From Burkholderiales bacterium (GTDB lineage: Bacteria; Pseudomonadota; Gammaproteobacteria; Burkholderiales; Casimicrobiaceae), in the NCBI GenBank assembly GCA_015075645.1, contig JABTUF010000003.1, positions 496,001-560,000 of the forward strand: 64,000 nucleotides of DNA. The letters are read 5' to 3'. Each line of letters opens with the position of its first letter. Within the stretch, counting starts at the first letter, position 1. Both the position numbers and the translations under genes were made by a program. Below are positions 31,094 to 43,005 of the stretch, piece by piece. The notes beneath the pieces were generated by a model that did no database searches, was not told where the DNA came from, and saw nothing but the letters and a program-made list of their open reading frames with translations.

Positions 31094-32356
31094 ATGCCCA
31101 AGCGCAACGCCTTCTATGCCCAGTCCGGCGGCGTCACCGCCGTGATCAACGCCTCCGCCGCGGGCGTCATCGAGACCGCGCGCAGGCACCGCACGAAGAT
31201 CGGCAAGGTCTACGCCGGCCGCAACGGGATCATCGGCGCGCTGACCGAGGACCTGATCGACACGTCGAAGGAACCGGCGGCGTCGATCCGCGCGCTCAAG
31301 CACACGCCGTCGGGCGCGTTCGGCTCCTGCCGCTACAAGCTGAAGAGCCTCGACGAGTCGCGCGCGCAGTACGAGCGCCTGATCGAGGTGTTCCGCGCGC
31401 ACGACATCGGCTTCTTCTTCTACAACGGCGGCAACGACTCGGCCGACACCTGCCTCAAGGTCTCGCAGATCGCGGGCTCGCTCGGCTATCCGCTGCAGGC
31501 GATCCACGTGCCGAAGACGGTCGACAACGACCTCGCGGTCACCGACAACTGCCCGGGCTTCGGCTCGGTCGCGAAGTACGTCGCGACGTCGATGCGCGAG
31601 GCCGCGTTCGACGTCGCGTCGATGGCGAAGACCTCGACCAAGGTCTTCGTGCTCGAGGTGATGGGGCGCCACGCGGGCTGGATCACCTCCGCCGTCGGGA
31701 TGGCCGGCGACGACGAGACGCCGATTCCGCTCGTGCTCCTGTTTCCCGAGATCCCCTACGACGAGGCGGCGTTCCTCGCCGCCGTCGACGCGAACACGAA
31801 GGAGCACGGTTACTGCTGCATCGGCGTGTCGGAGGGCCTCGCCGACGCGGGCGGGCGGCTCCTCGCCGAGGCGGGCACGAAGGACGCGTTCGGCCATGCG
31901 CAACTGGGCGGCGTCGGTCCGCTCATCGCCGCGCGCGTGAAGGAGAAGCTCGGCTACAAGTTCCACTGGGCGGTCGCCGACTACCTGCAGCGCGCGGCGC
32001 GCCACCTGGCGTCGAAGACCGACCTCGACCAGAGCTACGCGGTCGGCCGCGCCGCGGTCGAGTACGCGCTCGCGGGGAAGAACGCGGTGATGCCGGCGAT
32101 CGCGCGCGTGTCCGACCGGCCGTACCGCTGGAAGATCGTCGAGGCGCCGCTCACCGCGGTCGCGAACGTCGAGAAGAAACTGCCGCGCGACTTCATCTCG
32201 AAGGACGGCTACGGCATCACGGCGAAGGCGCGCGCCTACCTCGCGCCGCTCATCCGGGGCGAGGCGCCGCCGCCGTTCAGGGACGGCCTGCCGCGCTACG
32301 TGCGATTGAAGAACGCGCCGGTCGCGAGGAAACTCGCGGGCGGGTTCAAGGTGTGA
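31094..32356 (+). CDS. pfp: Pyrophosphate-dependent 6-phosphofructokinase
   Basis: Reversible phosphorylation of fructose 6-phosphate with PPi in place of ATP. 420 residues. The phosphoryl-donor determinants are those of PPi enzymes: GGNDS with Asp-115 where ATP enzymes have Gly (GGDGS), and Lys-141 in PKTVDND where ATP enzymes have PGTIDND. The fructose-6-P site is VMGRHAGWI. ATG 31094 gives the family N-terminus RNAFYAQSGGVTAVIN. In some methanotrophs pfp is co-transcribed with an H+-pyrophosphatase gene; here hppA lies 0.9 kb downstream in the same direction, linking glycolysis to PPi-based energy conservation. Confidence 0.93.
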   Translation: MPKRNAFYAQSGGVTAVINASAAGVIETARRHRTKIGKVYAGRNGIIGALTEDLIDTSKEPAASIRALKHTPSGAFGSCRYKLKSLDESRAQYERLIEVFRAHDIGFFFYNGGNDSADTCLKVSQIAGSLGYPLQAIHVPKTVDNDLAVTDNCPGFGSVAKYVATSMREAAFDVASMAKTSTKVFVLEVMGRHAGWITSAVGMAGDDETPIPLVLLFPEIPYDEAAFLAAVDANTKEHGYCCIGVSEGLADAGGRLLAEAGTKDAFGHAQLGGVGPLIAARVKEKLGYKFHWAVADYLQRAARHLASKTDLDQSYAVGRAAVEYALAGKNAVMPAIARVSDRPYRWKIVEAPLTAVANVEKKLPRDFISKDGYGITAKARAYLAPLIRGEAPPPFRDGLPRYVRLKNAPVARKLAGGFKV

Positions 32357-32499
32357 CGCGGGCCCGGGTGCGCGGTTTCGTTCCCGCGGGGACCGCGTAC
32401 GACGGACGAAGGCCGGCCCTGCGGCTGCGCCTGACCCGTCGGAGACCCGTCACCCGCGCGATGCGCCGGTGATCGACGACACGAAAGGAGTCGCATCGC

Positions 32500-33099
32500 A
32501 TGTCCCGTGCCATCGACTACTACCTCGCGACCAATTCGCCCTGGGCCTACCTCGGGCACGAACGCTTCGTCGCGCTCGCGGCGGCGCACGGCGCGTCGAT
32601 CGACCTCGTTCCGGTGGATCTCGCCCGGGTCTTCCCGGTCTCGGGCGGCTTGCCGCTCGCCAAGCGCGCGCCGCAGCGGCAGGAGTACCGGCTGGTCGAA
32701 CTCCGGCGCTGGAGCGAGTACCTCGGCATCCCGATCCACCTGGAGCCGAAATACCTGGCCGCACCGGCGGATGTCGGCGCACGGTGGGTGCTGGCGGCGC
32801 TGGAACAGGGGATCGACGCCGGGCTCGCGATGGCCGGCGGCGTGATGCGCGCACGCTGGGCCGAGGAGGCGGACACCGCTGATCCGGCCGCGCTGGGCGG
32901 GATCGCGCGGCGTGCCGGTCTCGATGCAACCGCACTCGCGGCACTGGCGCAAAGTCCCGGGATCCAGGCGAAGTTCGATGCCAACACCGAGCGGGCGATC
33001 GAGGCCCGGGTGTTCGGCTCCCCCTGGTACGTCTACCGGGGCGAACCGTTCTGGGGGCAGGACCGGTTGGACTTCCTGGCCCGCGCTCTGGCAAAATAG
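32500..33099 (+). CDS. DsbA-fold protein, 2-hydroxychromene-2-carboxylate isomerase type
   Basis: A 199-residue thioredoxin-like protein of the kappa-class GST/HCCA isomerase family. The N-terminal motif is [18 protein letters not shown] (Ser in place of the redox CxxC), and the cis-Pro loop is [22 protein letters not shown]. No signal peptide, so cytosolic. In known cases it isomerises 2-hydroxychromene-2-carboxylate in naphthalene degradation, but no such pathway is visible and many homologues are generic glutathione-dependent isomerases or oxidoreductases. It lies between pfp and hppA on the same strand. Confidence 0.88.
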   Translation: MSRAIDYYLATNSPWAYLGHERFVALAAAHGASIDLVPVDLARVFPVSGGLPLAKRAPQRQEYRLVELRRWSEYLGIPIHLEPKYLAAPADVGARWVLAALEQGIDAGLAMAGGVMRARWAEEADTADPAALGGIARRAGLDATALAALAQSPGIQAKFDANTERAIEARVFGSPWYVYRGEPFWGQDRLDFLARALAK

Positions 33100-33266
33100 C
33101 GTGTTTGGCCCGCGGCCGGCGCGATCGAGAAGCCGGTCCGGGACGGGGAATCCGCGGATTCCGGGGTGCGCGCATCGGCGTGTCCCGGGCGCGCGCGGGC
33201 GACGGGCGCAGACGCGCGCTTCCGCCCGGCCACCGCTCACGTTTCGCATCACTGGGAGAAGCAAGC

Positions 33267-35714
<2,448 letters not shown>

Positions 35715-35871
35715 CGCGCCGGCCGATGCACCACGCCGACGAGACGGCAGCGGGCGACCGCTGCTGTACTCGTTTCGAGCCCCGGAAGCGCGCGAGCCGG
35801 CGCCGCGGCGGATCGGGGTCGGAAGGCGGCGCCGGAGGTGGTCGCATCCGGCGAGATCCCGCGAGCGCCGG

Positions 35872-37461
35872 ATGAGCACGGTACGGCTGCGGCGCGACGA
35901 CCTGTCGGTCGGCCTGCGCTTCCTCGCGGCGCTGCCGCGCTTCCTGCGCACGCCGATGACGCTCGCGGCGATGCAGGACGAAGTGCGGCAGCGCTTCGCG
36001 CGGCGCGAGCAGAACTTCCTCGATGCCGCAGCGCTGGCGCTGGCGATTCCCGGCTCGCCGTACGCGCGCCTCTTCGACCATGCCGGCATCGCGCCCGTCG
36101 ACCTCGCGGCGTGGGTGCGTCACGACGGCGTCGAGGGCACGCTCGGACGGCTCTTCCGCGCCGGCGTGTATCTCGACTGCGACGAGTTCAAGGCGCGCGC
36201 GCCGGTCGTGCGCGGCAGCCTCAGCTTCACGGTCGATCCCGCGACGCTCGTGAACCCGCGCGCCGTCGTGCACGGGCTCGCGGAGACTTCGGGCAGCCGC
36301 GGCGCGCGCACGCCGGTCCCGATCGACCTCGCGTTCGTGCGCGACCACGCGGTGAACACCCACGTCACGCTCGACGCCCACGGCGGCCGCGACTGGGTCC
36401 ACGCCCACCACGGCGCGCCGGGCAGCACCGCCGTGACCAACCCGCTCGAGTTCGCCAAAGGCGGGCGGCCGCCGGATCGCTGGTTCACGCCGACCCGGCT
36501 CGACGCCCCCGGGCTCGCCCCGCGCTATCGCTGGGGCGCGAAGGCGCTGCGCGCAGGCAGTCTCGCCGCCGGAGTCCCGCTGCCCCCTGCGACCCACGCG
36601 CCGTTCGACGACCCGTCGCCGGCGCTGCGCTGGATCGCCTCGGTGCTCGCGAGCGGCCGCACGCCGCACCTGTGGGGCTATGCGAGCACGGCGGTGCGGC
36701 TGTGCCAGGCAGCGGCGGAGGCGGGCGTCGACCTGCGCGGAACGCGGTTCACGATGGGCGGCGAACCGACGACCGCGGCGCGTCGCGCCGTCGTGGAGGC
36801 GGCGGGCGCCTTCGCGCTGCCGCGCATGGGCGCGACCGAGACCGACATCCTCGCCTACGCGTGCGCGCACTCGGGTGCCCCCGACGACATGCACTTCCTC
36901 GACGACCGCCACGCGCTGGTGCAACCCGGAGCGGGCGAGGAGGCGCCCGGCGTGCCGCACGGCGCGATGCTCGTCACCTCGCTCCTCGCGAGCGCGCCGC
37001 TGCGCCTCCTGAACGTCTGTCTCGGCGATCGCGCGATCGTGTCGACGTCCTCCTGCGGCTGCGGGCTCGAGCGCGACGGCTGGCGGACGCACGTGCGCGA
37101 CGTGCGCTCGTTCGACAAGCTGACGGCGGGCGGCATCACCTTCCTCGACATCGACGTGATCCGCGTGCTCGAGGAGACGATGCCGGCGGCGTTCGGCGGC
37201 CGGCCGGGCGACTGGCAACTCGTCGAGCGCATGGACGGGGCGCTCGCGCGGCCGGACGTGGCGCTCGTCGTCGAGCCGTCGATCGGCCCGCTCGACGAGC
37301 CTCGCGTGATCGACGTGTTCCTCGACGCGATCGGCGGCGGGGAGGGCGGCGAGCGCGTGATGGAACTGCAGTGGCGCGAAGGAAACGTGCTGCGCATGGT
37401 GCGCGAGGCGCCGCGCCGCACCGCGACCGGCAAGGCGCCGCACATCTTCCACGAGCGGTGA
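35872..37461 (+). CDS. ANL-superfamily (PaaK-like) acyl-CoA ligase candidate
   Basis: 529 residues from ATG 35872. Core motifs of adenylate-forming enzymes are recognisable though diverged: the P-loop-like SGSRGARTPV, the [17 protein letters not shown] strand (compare GGEPL), the A5-like MGATETDILAYA, and an HGAML/LNVCLGDRAIV segment with DSSSCGCG-type cysteines (STSSCGCGLERDG). This resembles phenylacetate-CoA ligase/coenzyme F390 synthetase relatives rather than fatty acyl-CoA synthetases. It lies upstream of an ACAD11-like dehydrogenase and an APH-like kinase, so it may activate the acid that feeds them. Substrate and even CoA-ligase activity are inference. Confidence 0.65.
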   Translation: MSTVRLRRDDLSVGLRFLAALPRFLRTPMTLAAMQDEVRQRFARREQNFLDAAALALAIPGSPYARLFDHAGIAPVDLAAWVRHDGVEGTLGRLFRAGVYLDCDEFKARAPVVRGSLSFTVDPATLVNPRAVVHGLAETSGSRGARTPVPIDLAFVRDHAVNTHVTLDAHGGRDWVHAHHGAPGSTAVTNPLEFAKGGRPPDRWFTPTRLDAPGLAPRYRWGAKALRAGSLAAGVPLPPATHAPFDDPSPALRWIASVLASGRTPHLWGYASTAVRLCQAAAEAGVDLRGTRFTMGGEPTTAARRAVVEAAGAFALPRMGATETDILAYACAHSGAPDDMHFLDDRHALVQPGAGEEAPGVPHGAMLVTSLLASAPLRLLNVCLGDRAIVSTSSCGCGLERDGWRTHVRDVRSFDKLTAGGITFLDIDVIRVLEETMPAAFGGRPGDWQLVERMDGALARPDVALVVEPSIGPLDEPRVIDVFLDAIGGGEGGERVMELQWREGNVLRMVREAPRRTATGKAPHIFHER

Positions 37462-37570
37462 CCGCGGCGTACGCGGCATCCGCGGGTGCGGGAGCACGCG
37501 GGCGCGTGAGGCGGTGCGCCGGGTGCCGAACGGCCCACCGGGTTCGGTACACTTGCCGCGAGGAGGGGCC

Positions 37571-38800
37571 ATGGATTTCACGCTCGATCCCGCGACCGAC
37601 AGCCTGCGGCGGCGCGTGCGCGCGTTCGTCGACGAGAAGCTCGTTCCGCTCGAGGCGGATCGCGCGAACTACGACGAGCACGAGAACATTCGCGAGGACG
37701 TGCTCGCGCGAGTACGCGGCGAGACGCGTGCGGCGGGGCTGTGGGCGCTGCAGTCGCCGAAGGCGCGCGGCGGCGGCGGACTGCCGTTCGTCGGGATGGC
37801 GGCCTGCTACGAGGAGATGAACCGGTCGATCTTCGGTCCGGTCGCGTTCAACTGCGCGGCGCCCGACGACGGCAACATGATGGTGCTCGAGCGCGTGGCG
37901 AGCGACGCGCAGAAGGCGCGCTGGCTGCAGCCGATCATCGACGGCCAGGTACGCTCGTCGATCGTCATGACCGAGCCTCATCCGGGCGCGGGCTCCGATC
38001 CGTCGATGATGCGCACGACCGCCGAGCGGCGCGGCGACCGCTGGATCGTCCACGGCCGCAAGTGGTTCATCACCGGCGCGGCCGCGGCGGAGCACTTCCT
38101 GTTGATCGCGCGCACCTCCGACGACGCGCGCCGGGGGCTCACGGCGTTCATGTTCCACCGCGACCAGCCCGGCTGGCGCCTCGTGCGCCGGATTCCGATC
38201 ATGGGACCCGAGGAGCACGGCGGCCACGGAGAACTCGAGTTCGAAGGTCTCGAAATTCCCGACGAAAATCGCCTGCTCGGCGTCGGCGACGGCCTCAAGG
38301 TGGCGCAGATCCGGCTCGGTCCCGCGCGGCTCACGCATTGCATGCGCTGGCTCGGCCTCGCGCGCCGCAGTCTCGAGGTGGCGAGCGGCTACATCGGCGA
38401 GCGGATGAGCGGCGGGTCGCGGCTCGCCGACCGCGAGTCGGTGCAACTCTTGATGGGCGACGCGGCGATGCAGATCCGCATCGGGCGCCTGCTCGTCATG
38501 CAGGCGGCGGCGAGACTCGACGCGGGCGGCATGGCGCGCACCGAGTTGTCGATGGCGAAGGTGCAGGTCGCCGATGCGCTGCACCGCGCCGTCGACACCG
38601 CGATCCAGCTCTGCGGCGGGCTCGGCTACTCGAAGGACACGCTGCTCGAATGGATCTACCGCTACGCGCGGCAGGCGCGCCTCGTCGACGGCGCCTCCGA
38701 GGTGCACCGGATGGTGGTGGCGCGCCGACTCTCTGAAGCCCCGGACGCGTTCTTCGACTGGAACCACGTCGATCGCCCGAAGCGATCGCCGGGCGGGTGA
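37571..38800 (+). CDS. Acyl-CoA dehydrogenase, ACAD11/LvaC-like
   Basis: A 409-residue flavoprotein (Shine-Dalgarno GAGGAGG; ATG 37571). ACAD fold blocks: CYEEMNRSIFGPVAFNC, SSIVMTEPHPGAGSDP, DRWIVHGRKWFITGA, the RLTHCMRWLGLARRSLE helix and QLCGGLGYSKDTLLEWIYR. At the position of the usual catalytic Glu (YEG) it has VDGASEVH, as in ACAD11-type members (ADGPDEVH). Its stop overlaps the start of an APH-like kinase (GTGA). In the Pseudomonas lva pathway and mammalian ACAD10/11, such a pair converts 4-hydroxyacyl-CoA via a 4-phospho intermediate. That role is inferred from subfamily and pairing. Confidence 0.88.
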   Translation: MDFTLDPATDSLRRRVRAFVDEKLVPLEADRANYDEHENIREDVLARVRGETRAAGLWALQSPKARGGGGLPFVGMAACYEEMNRSIFGPVAFNCAAPDDGNMMVLERVASDAQKARWLQPIIDGQVRSSIVMTEPHPGAGSDPSMMRTTAERRGDRWIVHGRKWFITGAAAAEHFLLIARTSDDARRGLTAFMFHRDQPGWRLVRRIPIMGPEEHGGHGELEFEGLEIPDENRLLGVGDGLKVAQIRLGPARLTHCMRWLGLARRSLEVASGYIGERMSGGSRLADRESVQLLMGDAAMQIRIGRLLVMQAAARLDAGGMARTELSMAKVQVADALHRAVDTAIQLCGGLGYSKDTLLEWIYRYARQARLVDGASEVHRMVVARRLSEAPDAFFDWNHVDRPKRSPGG

Positions 38801-39828
38801 GCGGCGCCGCGGACGTCGCGCGCGCCGCCGGTTTCGACGCGGCACGGCTCGACGCGTTCCTGCGCGGCGCGGTGCCGGGCGTCCACGGCCCGATGCGCCT
38901 CGCGCGCGTCGCCGGCGGCCAGTCGAACCCGACGTTCTTCGTCGACTACGACGACGTGGCGCTCGTGCTGCGCAAGCAGCCGCCCGGCGCGTTGCTGCCC
39001 TCCGCGCACGCGGTCGACCGCGAGGCGCGCGTGATGCGCTCGCTCGCGGACTCCGGCGTGCCGGTGCCGCGCGTCGTGCTGTTCCATCCGGGTCGCGACG
39101 TCGTCGGCACGCCGTTCGTGCTGATGGAGAAGGTCGCGGGGCGAGTCTTCGCCGCGCACGCGCTGCCCGGACTTGCTCCCGACGAGCGCTCCGCGATGTA
39201 CCGCTCGATGGCCTCGACGCTCGCCGCGCTGCACCGCGTCGATCCTGCGCGCGTCGGGCTCGCCGACTACGGGCGGCCGGGCAATTACTTCGCGCGCCAG
39301 GTCGCGCGCTGGTCGAAGCAGTGGGAGGGGTCGCGCACGCGCGAGAATCCGGCGCTCGATCGGCTGATCGGGTGGCTGCCCGGCCACATCCCCGACGGCG
39401 AGGAGACGGCGATCTGTCACGGCGACTACCGGATCGGCAACCTGATGTTCGAACCGGTCGAGCCGCGCGTGGTCGCGGTGCTCGACTGGGAGCTCTCGAC
39501 GCTCGGCCATCCGCTCGCCGACCTGGGATTCAACGCGATGGCCTGGCACACGCGGCCCGGCGAGTACGGCGGCCTCCGCGGGCTCGATCTCGACGCGCTC
39601 GGCATTCCGCCGCTCGACGGCTACGTCGCGGAGTACCTCCGCGCAGCCGGCCGCGACGATGGCATCGCGCCGTTCCACGTCGCGTTCGCGCTGTTCCGGT
39701 TCGCGGTGATCTTCGAGGGCATCGCCGCGCGCGCGGCCGCGGGCAACGCCGCATCCGACGACGCGGCGGAGACCGGGAGGCTCGCCTCGGCATTCGCGCT
39801 ACGCGCGGCGGAACTCGTCGGCGCCTGA
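38797..39828 (+). CDS. APH-like kinase paired with the ACAD (LvaA/ACAD10-kinase type)
   Basis: 343 residues from GTG 38797, overlapping the dehydrogenase stop by 4 bp. The kinase core has the ATP-site lysine in LVLRKQPPGALLPSAH, the catalytic HGDYRIGNLMF (HxDxxxxN) and the metal-binding VLDWELSTLGHPLADLGF. These last two blocks are nearly those of the kinase domains of ACAD10/ACAD11 and of LvaA, which phosphorylate a 4-hydroxyacyl-CoA. It is not an antibiotic-resistance type. No LvaB-like small partner gene was found next to it. Family assignment is firm; the substrate is inferred. Confidence 0.88.
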   Translation: MSGAADVARAAGFDAARLDAFLRGAVPGVHGPMRLARVAGGQSNPTFFVDYDDVALVLRKQPPGALLPSAHAVDREARVMRSLADSGVPVPRVVLFHPGRDVVGTPFVLMEKVAGRVFAAHALPGLAPDERSAMYRSMASTLAALHRVDPARVGLADYGRPGNYFARQVARWSKQWEGSRTRENPALDRLIGWLPGHIPDGEETAICHGDYRIGNLMFEPVEPRVVAVLDWELSTLGHPLADLGFNAMAWHTRPGEYGGLRGLDLDALGIPPLDGYVAEYLRAAGRDDGIAPFHVAFALFRFAVIFEGIAARAAAGNAASDDAAETGRLASAFALRAAELVGA

Positions 39829-39868
39829 ATCGGGCCGCGGACCCGACGCGTGCCCCTGCATCGCCACG

Positions 39869-39874
39869 TAGAAT
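39869..39874 (+). promoter_or_regulatory. -10 box of ggt
   Basis: TAGAAT ends 8 bp before the ggt ATG; no Shine-Dalgarno, so the transcript may be leaderless. Confidence 0.45.
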
Positions 39875-39882
39875 CTTCCTCC

Positions 39883-41628
39883 ATGTTCCGCACGCGCCGC
39901 TGGATCGTCGTACTCGCCATCGCGCTCGCGGCGGGGCCGGCTGCCGCGCAACGGCCGCCGGAAGGCGCGAGCGGCTGGTCCGCGAAGCCGCCGGTCCATG
40001 CGCAGCATTTCATGGCAGCGACCGCGAATCCGCACGCGACCGACGCGGCGTATGCGATGCTCGCTCGCGGTGGCTCTGCGGTCGACGCCGCGATCGCCGC
40101 GCAACTGGTGCTCGGGCTCGTCGAGCCGCAGTCGTCGGGGCTGGGTGGCGGTGCGTTCATGCTCGTTCACGACCCCCGCACCGGCCGGCTGCATGCGTAC
40201 GACGGCCGCGAAACTGCGCCGGCAGCCGCGACGCCCGCACGCTTCCTGACGGCAGGCGGGTCGCCGGCGACGTTCGACGACGTCGTGGCGACCGGCATCT
40301 CGGTGGGCGTTCCCGGCCTCGCGCGCCTCCTCGAACTCGCGCATCGGAAGCACGGCCGGCTGCCCTGGGCGAGCCTCTTCGCGCCGGCGATCGCGCTCGC
40401 CGAAAATGGCTTCGTGGTGTCCCCGCGCCTTGCGAAGTTGGTCGCGGCGGACCGCCACCTCGCGGGCAGCGCCCGCGCGGCCGCGTACTTCTTCGACGCC
40501 GCGGGCCGGCCGCTCGCCGCGGGCACGTTGCTCGAGAATCCCGCCTATGCGGCCACGTTGCGCACGCTCGCGCGCGAAGGGGCCGACGCGTTCTACCGTG
40601 GAGCGATCGCCCGCGACATCGTGGCGACGGTGCATTCGCACCCGCGGCGGCCGGGCGACATGACGCTCGCCGATCTCGCGGCGTATCGGGCGATCGACCG
40701 TGAGCCGGTCTGCGGAACGTACCGCCGCCATCGCGTGTGCGGGATGCCGCCGCCGTCGTCCGGAGGCACGACGGTGCTCGCGATCCTCGGCATGCTCGAA
40801 CCCTACGACCTCGCGGCGATGGGCGTCGAGTCCTTCTGGAGCGTCCACTTCGCGAGCGAGGCCGGAAGGCTCGCCTACGCGGATCGCAACGCGTTCATCG
40901 GCGATCCGGCGTTCGTCGACATGCCGTCGGGCATCGTCGATCCGGCCTACCTGCGCGAGCGCTCGCGGCTGATCCCGACGACGGGGAGCCTCGGCCGCGC
41001 GAAAGCCGGCGACCCGCCGCGCGATGCGCGGGTGCGCAAGGTCGCGCGCGCAGCGGCCGATGCGCTCGAACTGCCCTCCACGTCGCACCTGTCGATCGTC
41101 GATGCGCAGGGCGGCGCGGTGTCGATGACCACGACGATCGAGGACGGCTTCGGCTCGCGCCTGATGACCGAGGGCGGGTTCCTGCTCAACAATCAGCTCA
41201 CCGATTTCTCGTTCGCGCCGCAGGTCGACGGTCGCGCCTTCGCCAACCGCGTCGAGCCCGGCAAGCGCCCGCGCTCGTCGATGGCGCCGACGATCGTCTA
41301 CGATCCTTCGGGGCGCGTGCGCCTCGTCGTCGGCTCGCCGGGCGGATCGTCGATCATCAACTACGTCGCGAAGACGATCGTCGCGGTCCTCGACTGGGGT
41401 CTCGACCCGCAGGCCGCGGTCGCGCTGCCCAACGTCGGCAGCCGCAACGGCCCGACCGAACTCGAGGCCGGCACGAAGGCCGCGGGACTCGCGCCGAAGC
41501 TTCGCGCGATGGGGCACGAAGTCGCCGTGATCCCGATGACGAGCGGCACGCAGGCGATCGTCAGAACGCGCGAGGGCCTCGTCGGCGGAGCCGACCCGCG
41601 GCGCGAAGGCACGGTGCGTGGGCGCTGA
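39883..41628 (+). CDS. ggt: Gamma-glutamyltransferase
   Basis: 581 residues, periplasmic Ntn-hydrolase that cleaves glutathione and gamma-glutamyl bonds and self-processes into two subunits. The signal peptide is [19 protein letters not shown] (start ATG 39883; an in-frame start at 39850 would only extend it). The glutamate site is visible in the DGRETAPAA region, and autocleavage should occur before Thr-400 in [11 protein letters not shown], followed by [13 protein letters not shown] and SMAPTIVYD and the oxyanion glycine pair in [10 protein letters not shown] -10 TAGAAT lies 8 bp upstream. Its stop lies before the NDH-2 start by 19 bp. Confidence 0.96.
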   Translation: MFRTRRWIVVLAIALAAGPAAAQRPPEGASGWSAKPPVHAQHFMAATANPHATDAAYAMLARGGSAVDAAIAAQLVLGLVEPQSSGLGGGAFMLVHDPRTGRLHAYDGRETAPAAATPARFLTAGGSPATFDDVVATGISVGVPGLARLLELAHRKHGRLPWASLFAPAIALAENGFVVSPRLAKLVAADRHLAGSARAAAYFFDAAGRPLAAGTLLENPAYAATLRTLAREGADAFYRGAIARDIVATVHSHPRRPGDMTLADLAAYRAIDREPVCGTYRRHRVCGMPPPSSGGTTVLAILGMLEPYDLAAMGVESFWSVHFASEAGRLAYADRNAFIGDPAFVDMPSGIVDPAYLRERSRLIPTTGSLGRAKAGDPPRDARVRKVARAAADALELPSTSHLSIVDAQGGAVSMTTTIEDGFGSRLMTEGGFLLNNQLTDFSFAPQVDGRAFANRVEPGKRPRSSMAPTIVYDPSGRVRLVVGSPGGSSIINYVAKTIVAVLDWGLDPQAAVALPNVGSRNGPTELEAGTKAAGLAPKLRAMGHEVAVIPMTSGTQAIVRTREGLVGGADPRREGTVRGR

Positions 41629-41647
41629 CGCGCCGCGCCGGAGCCCC

Positions 41648-42964
41648 ATGGCGGCGCACCGTATCGTGATCGTCGGCGGCGGAGCGGGCGGACTGCCGCT
41701 CGCGTGTTCGCTCGGACGGAGCCTCGGCCGGCGCGCTCGCGCTGAGGTCACGCTCGTCGACCCGTTCCCGACGCACGTCTGGAAGCCGCTCCTCCACGAG
41801 GTCGCCGCCGGCCGCATGGACGCGGACCTGCACGGCGTCGACTACCCCGCGCTCGCGCACCGGCACGGCTTCCGCTTCCGGCAGGGCGCGATGACCGGCC
41901 TCGATCGCGCGGCGCGCACGATCCGCGTCGCGGCCGTCGTCGACGATGAAGGCGCGGAGATCCTGCCGGCCCGTGACCTCCGCTACGACACGCTGATCAT
42001 CGCCGTCGGTTCCGAGTCGAACGACTTCGGCGTTCCCGGGGTCGCCGGGCACGCGATAGCGCTCGACACGCCGCCGCAGGCGGAACGCTTCCACCGCCGC
42101 CTGCTCGCGGCGTCGGTGCGCGCGGACGCGCGCAAGGCCGAAGGAGGCGAAGGACGCATCGACGTCGTGATCATCGGCGCGGGCGCCACCGGCGTCGAAC
42201 TCGCCGCCGAGATCCGGCAGACGGCGCGCGAGCACGCGGCCTACGGCCTCGACCATCTCGAGCCGGACCGCGACCTCCGCATCGCGCTGGTCGAGGCGGC
42301 CCCGCGCATCCTGCCGCCGTTGTCTGCGGACATCGCGGATGCGGCGACGCGCCTGCTCGCCGAGCTCGGCGTGGACGTGCACACCGGCGAGCGCGTCGTC
42401 GAAGTGACGGACGCCGAGGTACGCACCGCGGGCGGCAGGCGCTTCCCCGCGGACCTCGTCGTGTGGGCGGCGGGCATCCGCGCCCCACGCTGGCTCGCGG
42501 AACTCGACGGCCTCGAGACCAACCGCGCCCATCAACTCGTCGTGCGCGAGACCCTGCAGGCGACGCGCGACGCCGATGTGTTCGCGTTCGGCGACTGCGC
42601 GGCCTGTCCGTGGCCGCGGCATGGGGAGGGCGCGATCCTGCCGCCGCGCGCGCAGGTCGCGCACCAGCAGGCGAACCTGCTCGCGAATGCGATGCGCGCG
42701 CGTCTCGAGGGCCGGCCGTTGCCGGAGTTCCGCTTCCGCGACTACGGCTCGCTCGTGTCGCTGGGCGAACTCTCCGCGGTCGGCACGCTGATGGGCGCGC
42801 TGATCGGCGGCAGCCTCGTCGTGCAGGGGCTCGTCGCGCGGGCGATGTACGCCTCGCTCTACAAGGCGCACCAGGTCGCGCTGCACGGGATCCCGCGAGT
42901 GATTCTCGATACGGCCGGCCGGTTCCTGCGCGGCGGCGTGGCACCGCGCGTCAAGCTGCACTGA
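41648..42964 (+). CDS. ndh: Type II NADH dehydrogenase
   Basis: 438 residues, a single-subunit FAD enzyme that passes electrons from NADH to quinone without proton pumping, attached to the inner face of the membrane. The FAD-binding RIVIVGGGAGGLPLA and NAD-binding VVIIGAGATGVELAAE dinucleotide folds are present with DVFAFGDCAACP and VAHQQANLLA. The C-terminal amphipathic membrane anchor region follows (about 370-438, MYASLYKAHQVAL). ATG 41648 is chosen because it leads directly into the FAD motif; a GTG at 41618 overlaps ggt. Confidence 0.9.
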   Translation: MAAHRIVIVGGGAGGLPLACSLGRSLGRRARAEVTLVDPFPTHVWKPLLHEVAAGRMDADLHGVDYPALAHRHGFRFRQGAMTGLDRAARTIRVAAVVDDEGAEILPARDLRYDTLIIAVGSESNDFGVPGVAGHAIALDTPPQAERFHRRLLAASVRADARKAEGGEGRIDVVIIGAGATGVELAAEIRQTAREHAAYGLDHLEPDRDLRIALVEAAPRILPPLSADIADAATRLLAELGVDVHTGERVVEVTDAEVRTAGGRRFPADLVVWAAGIRAPRWLAELDGLETNRAHQLVVRETLQATRDADVFAFGDCAACPWPRHGEGAILPPRAQVAHQQANLLANAMRARLEGRPLPEFRFRDYGSLVSLGELSAVGTLMGALIGGSLVVQGLVARAMYASLYKAHQVALHGIPRVILDTAGRFLRGGVAPRVKLH

Positions 42965-42986
42965 GGCGCCCGAGGGTCCGCGCGGT

Positions 42987-42992
42987 TATACT
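42987..42992 (+). promoter_or_regulatory. -10 box of the marC-like gene
   Basis: TATACT 13 bp before the ATG at 43006; predicted leader about 7 nt and no Shine-Dalgarno. Confidence 0.4.
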
Positions 42993-43005
42993 CGGACGGC
43001 CCGTC

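Noticed and set aside
38797..39828. Aminoglycoside resistance gene
   Set aside because: The APH fold is of the ACAD10/11-LvaA type and the gene overlaps an acyl-CoA dehydrogenase; no sign of antibiotic specificity.
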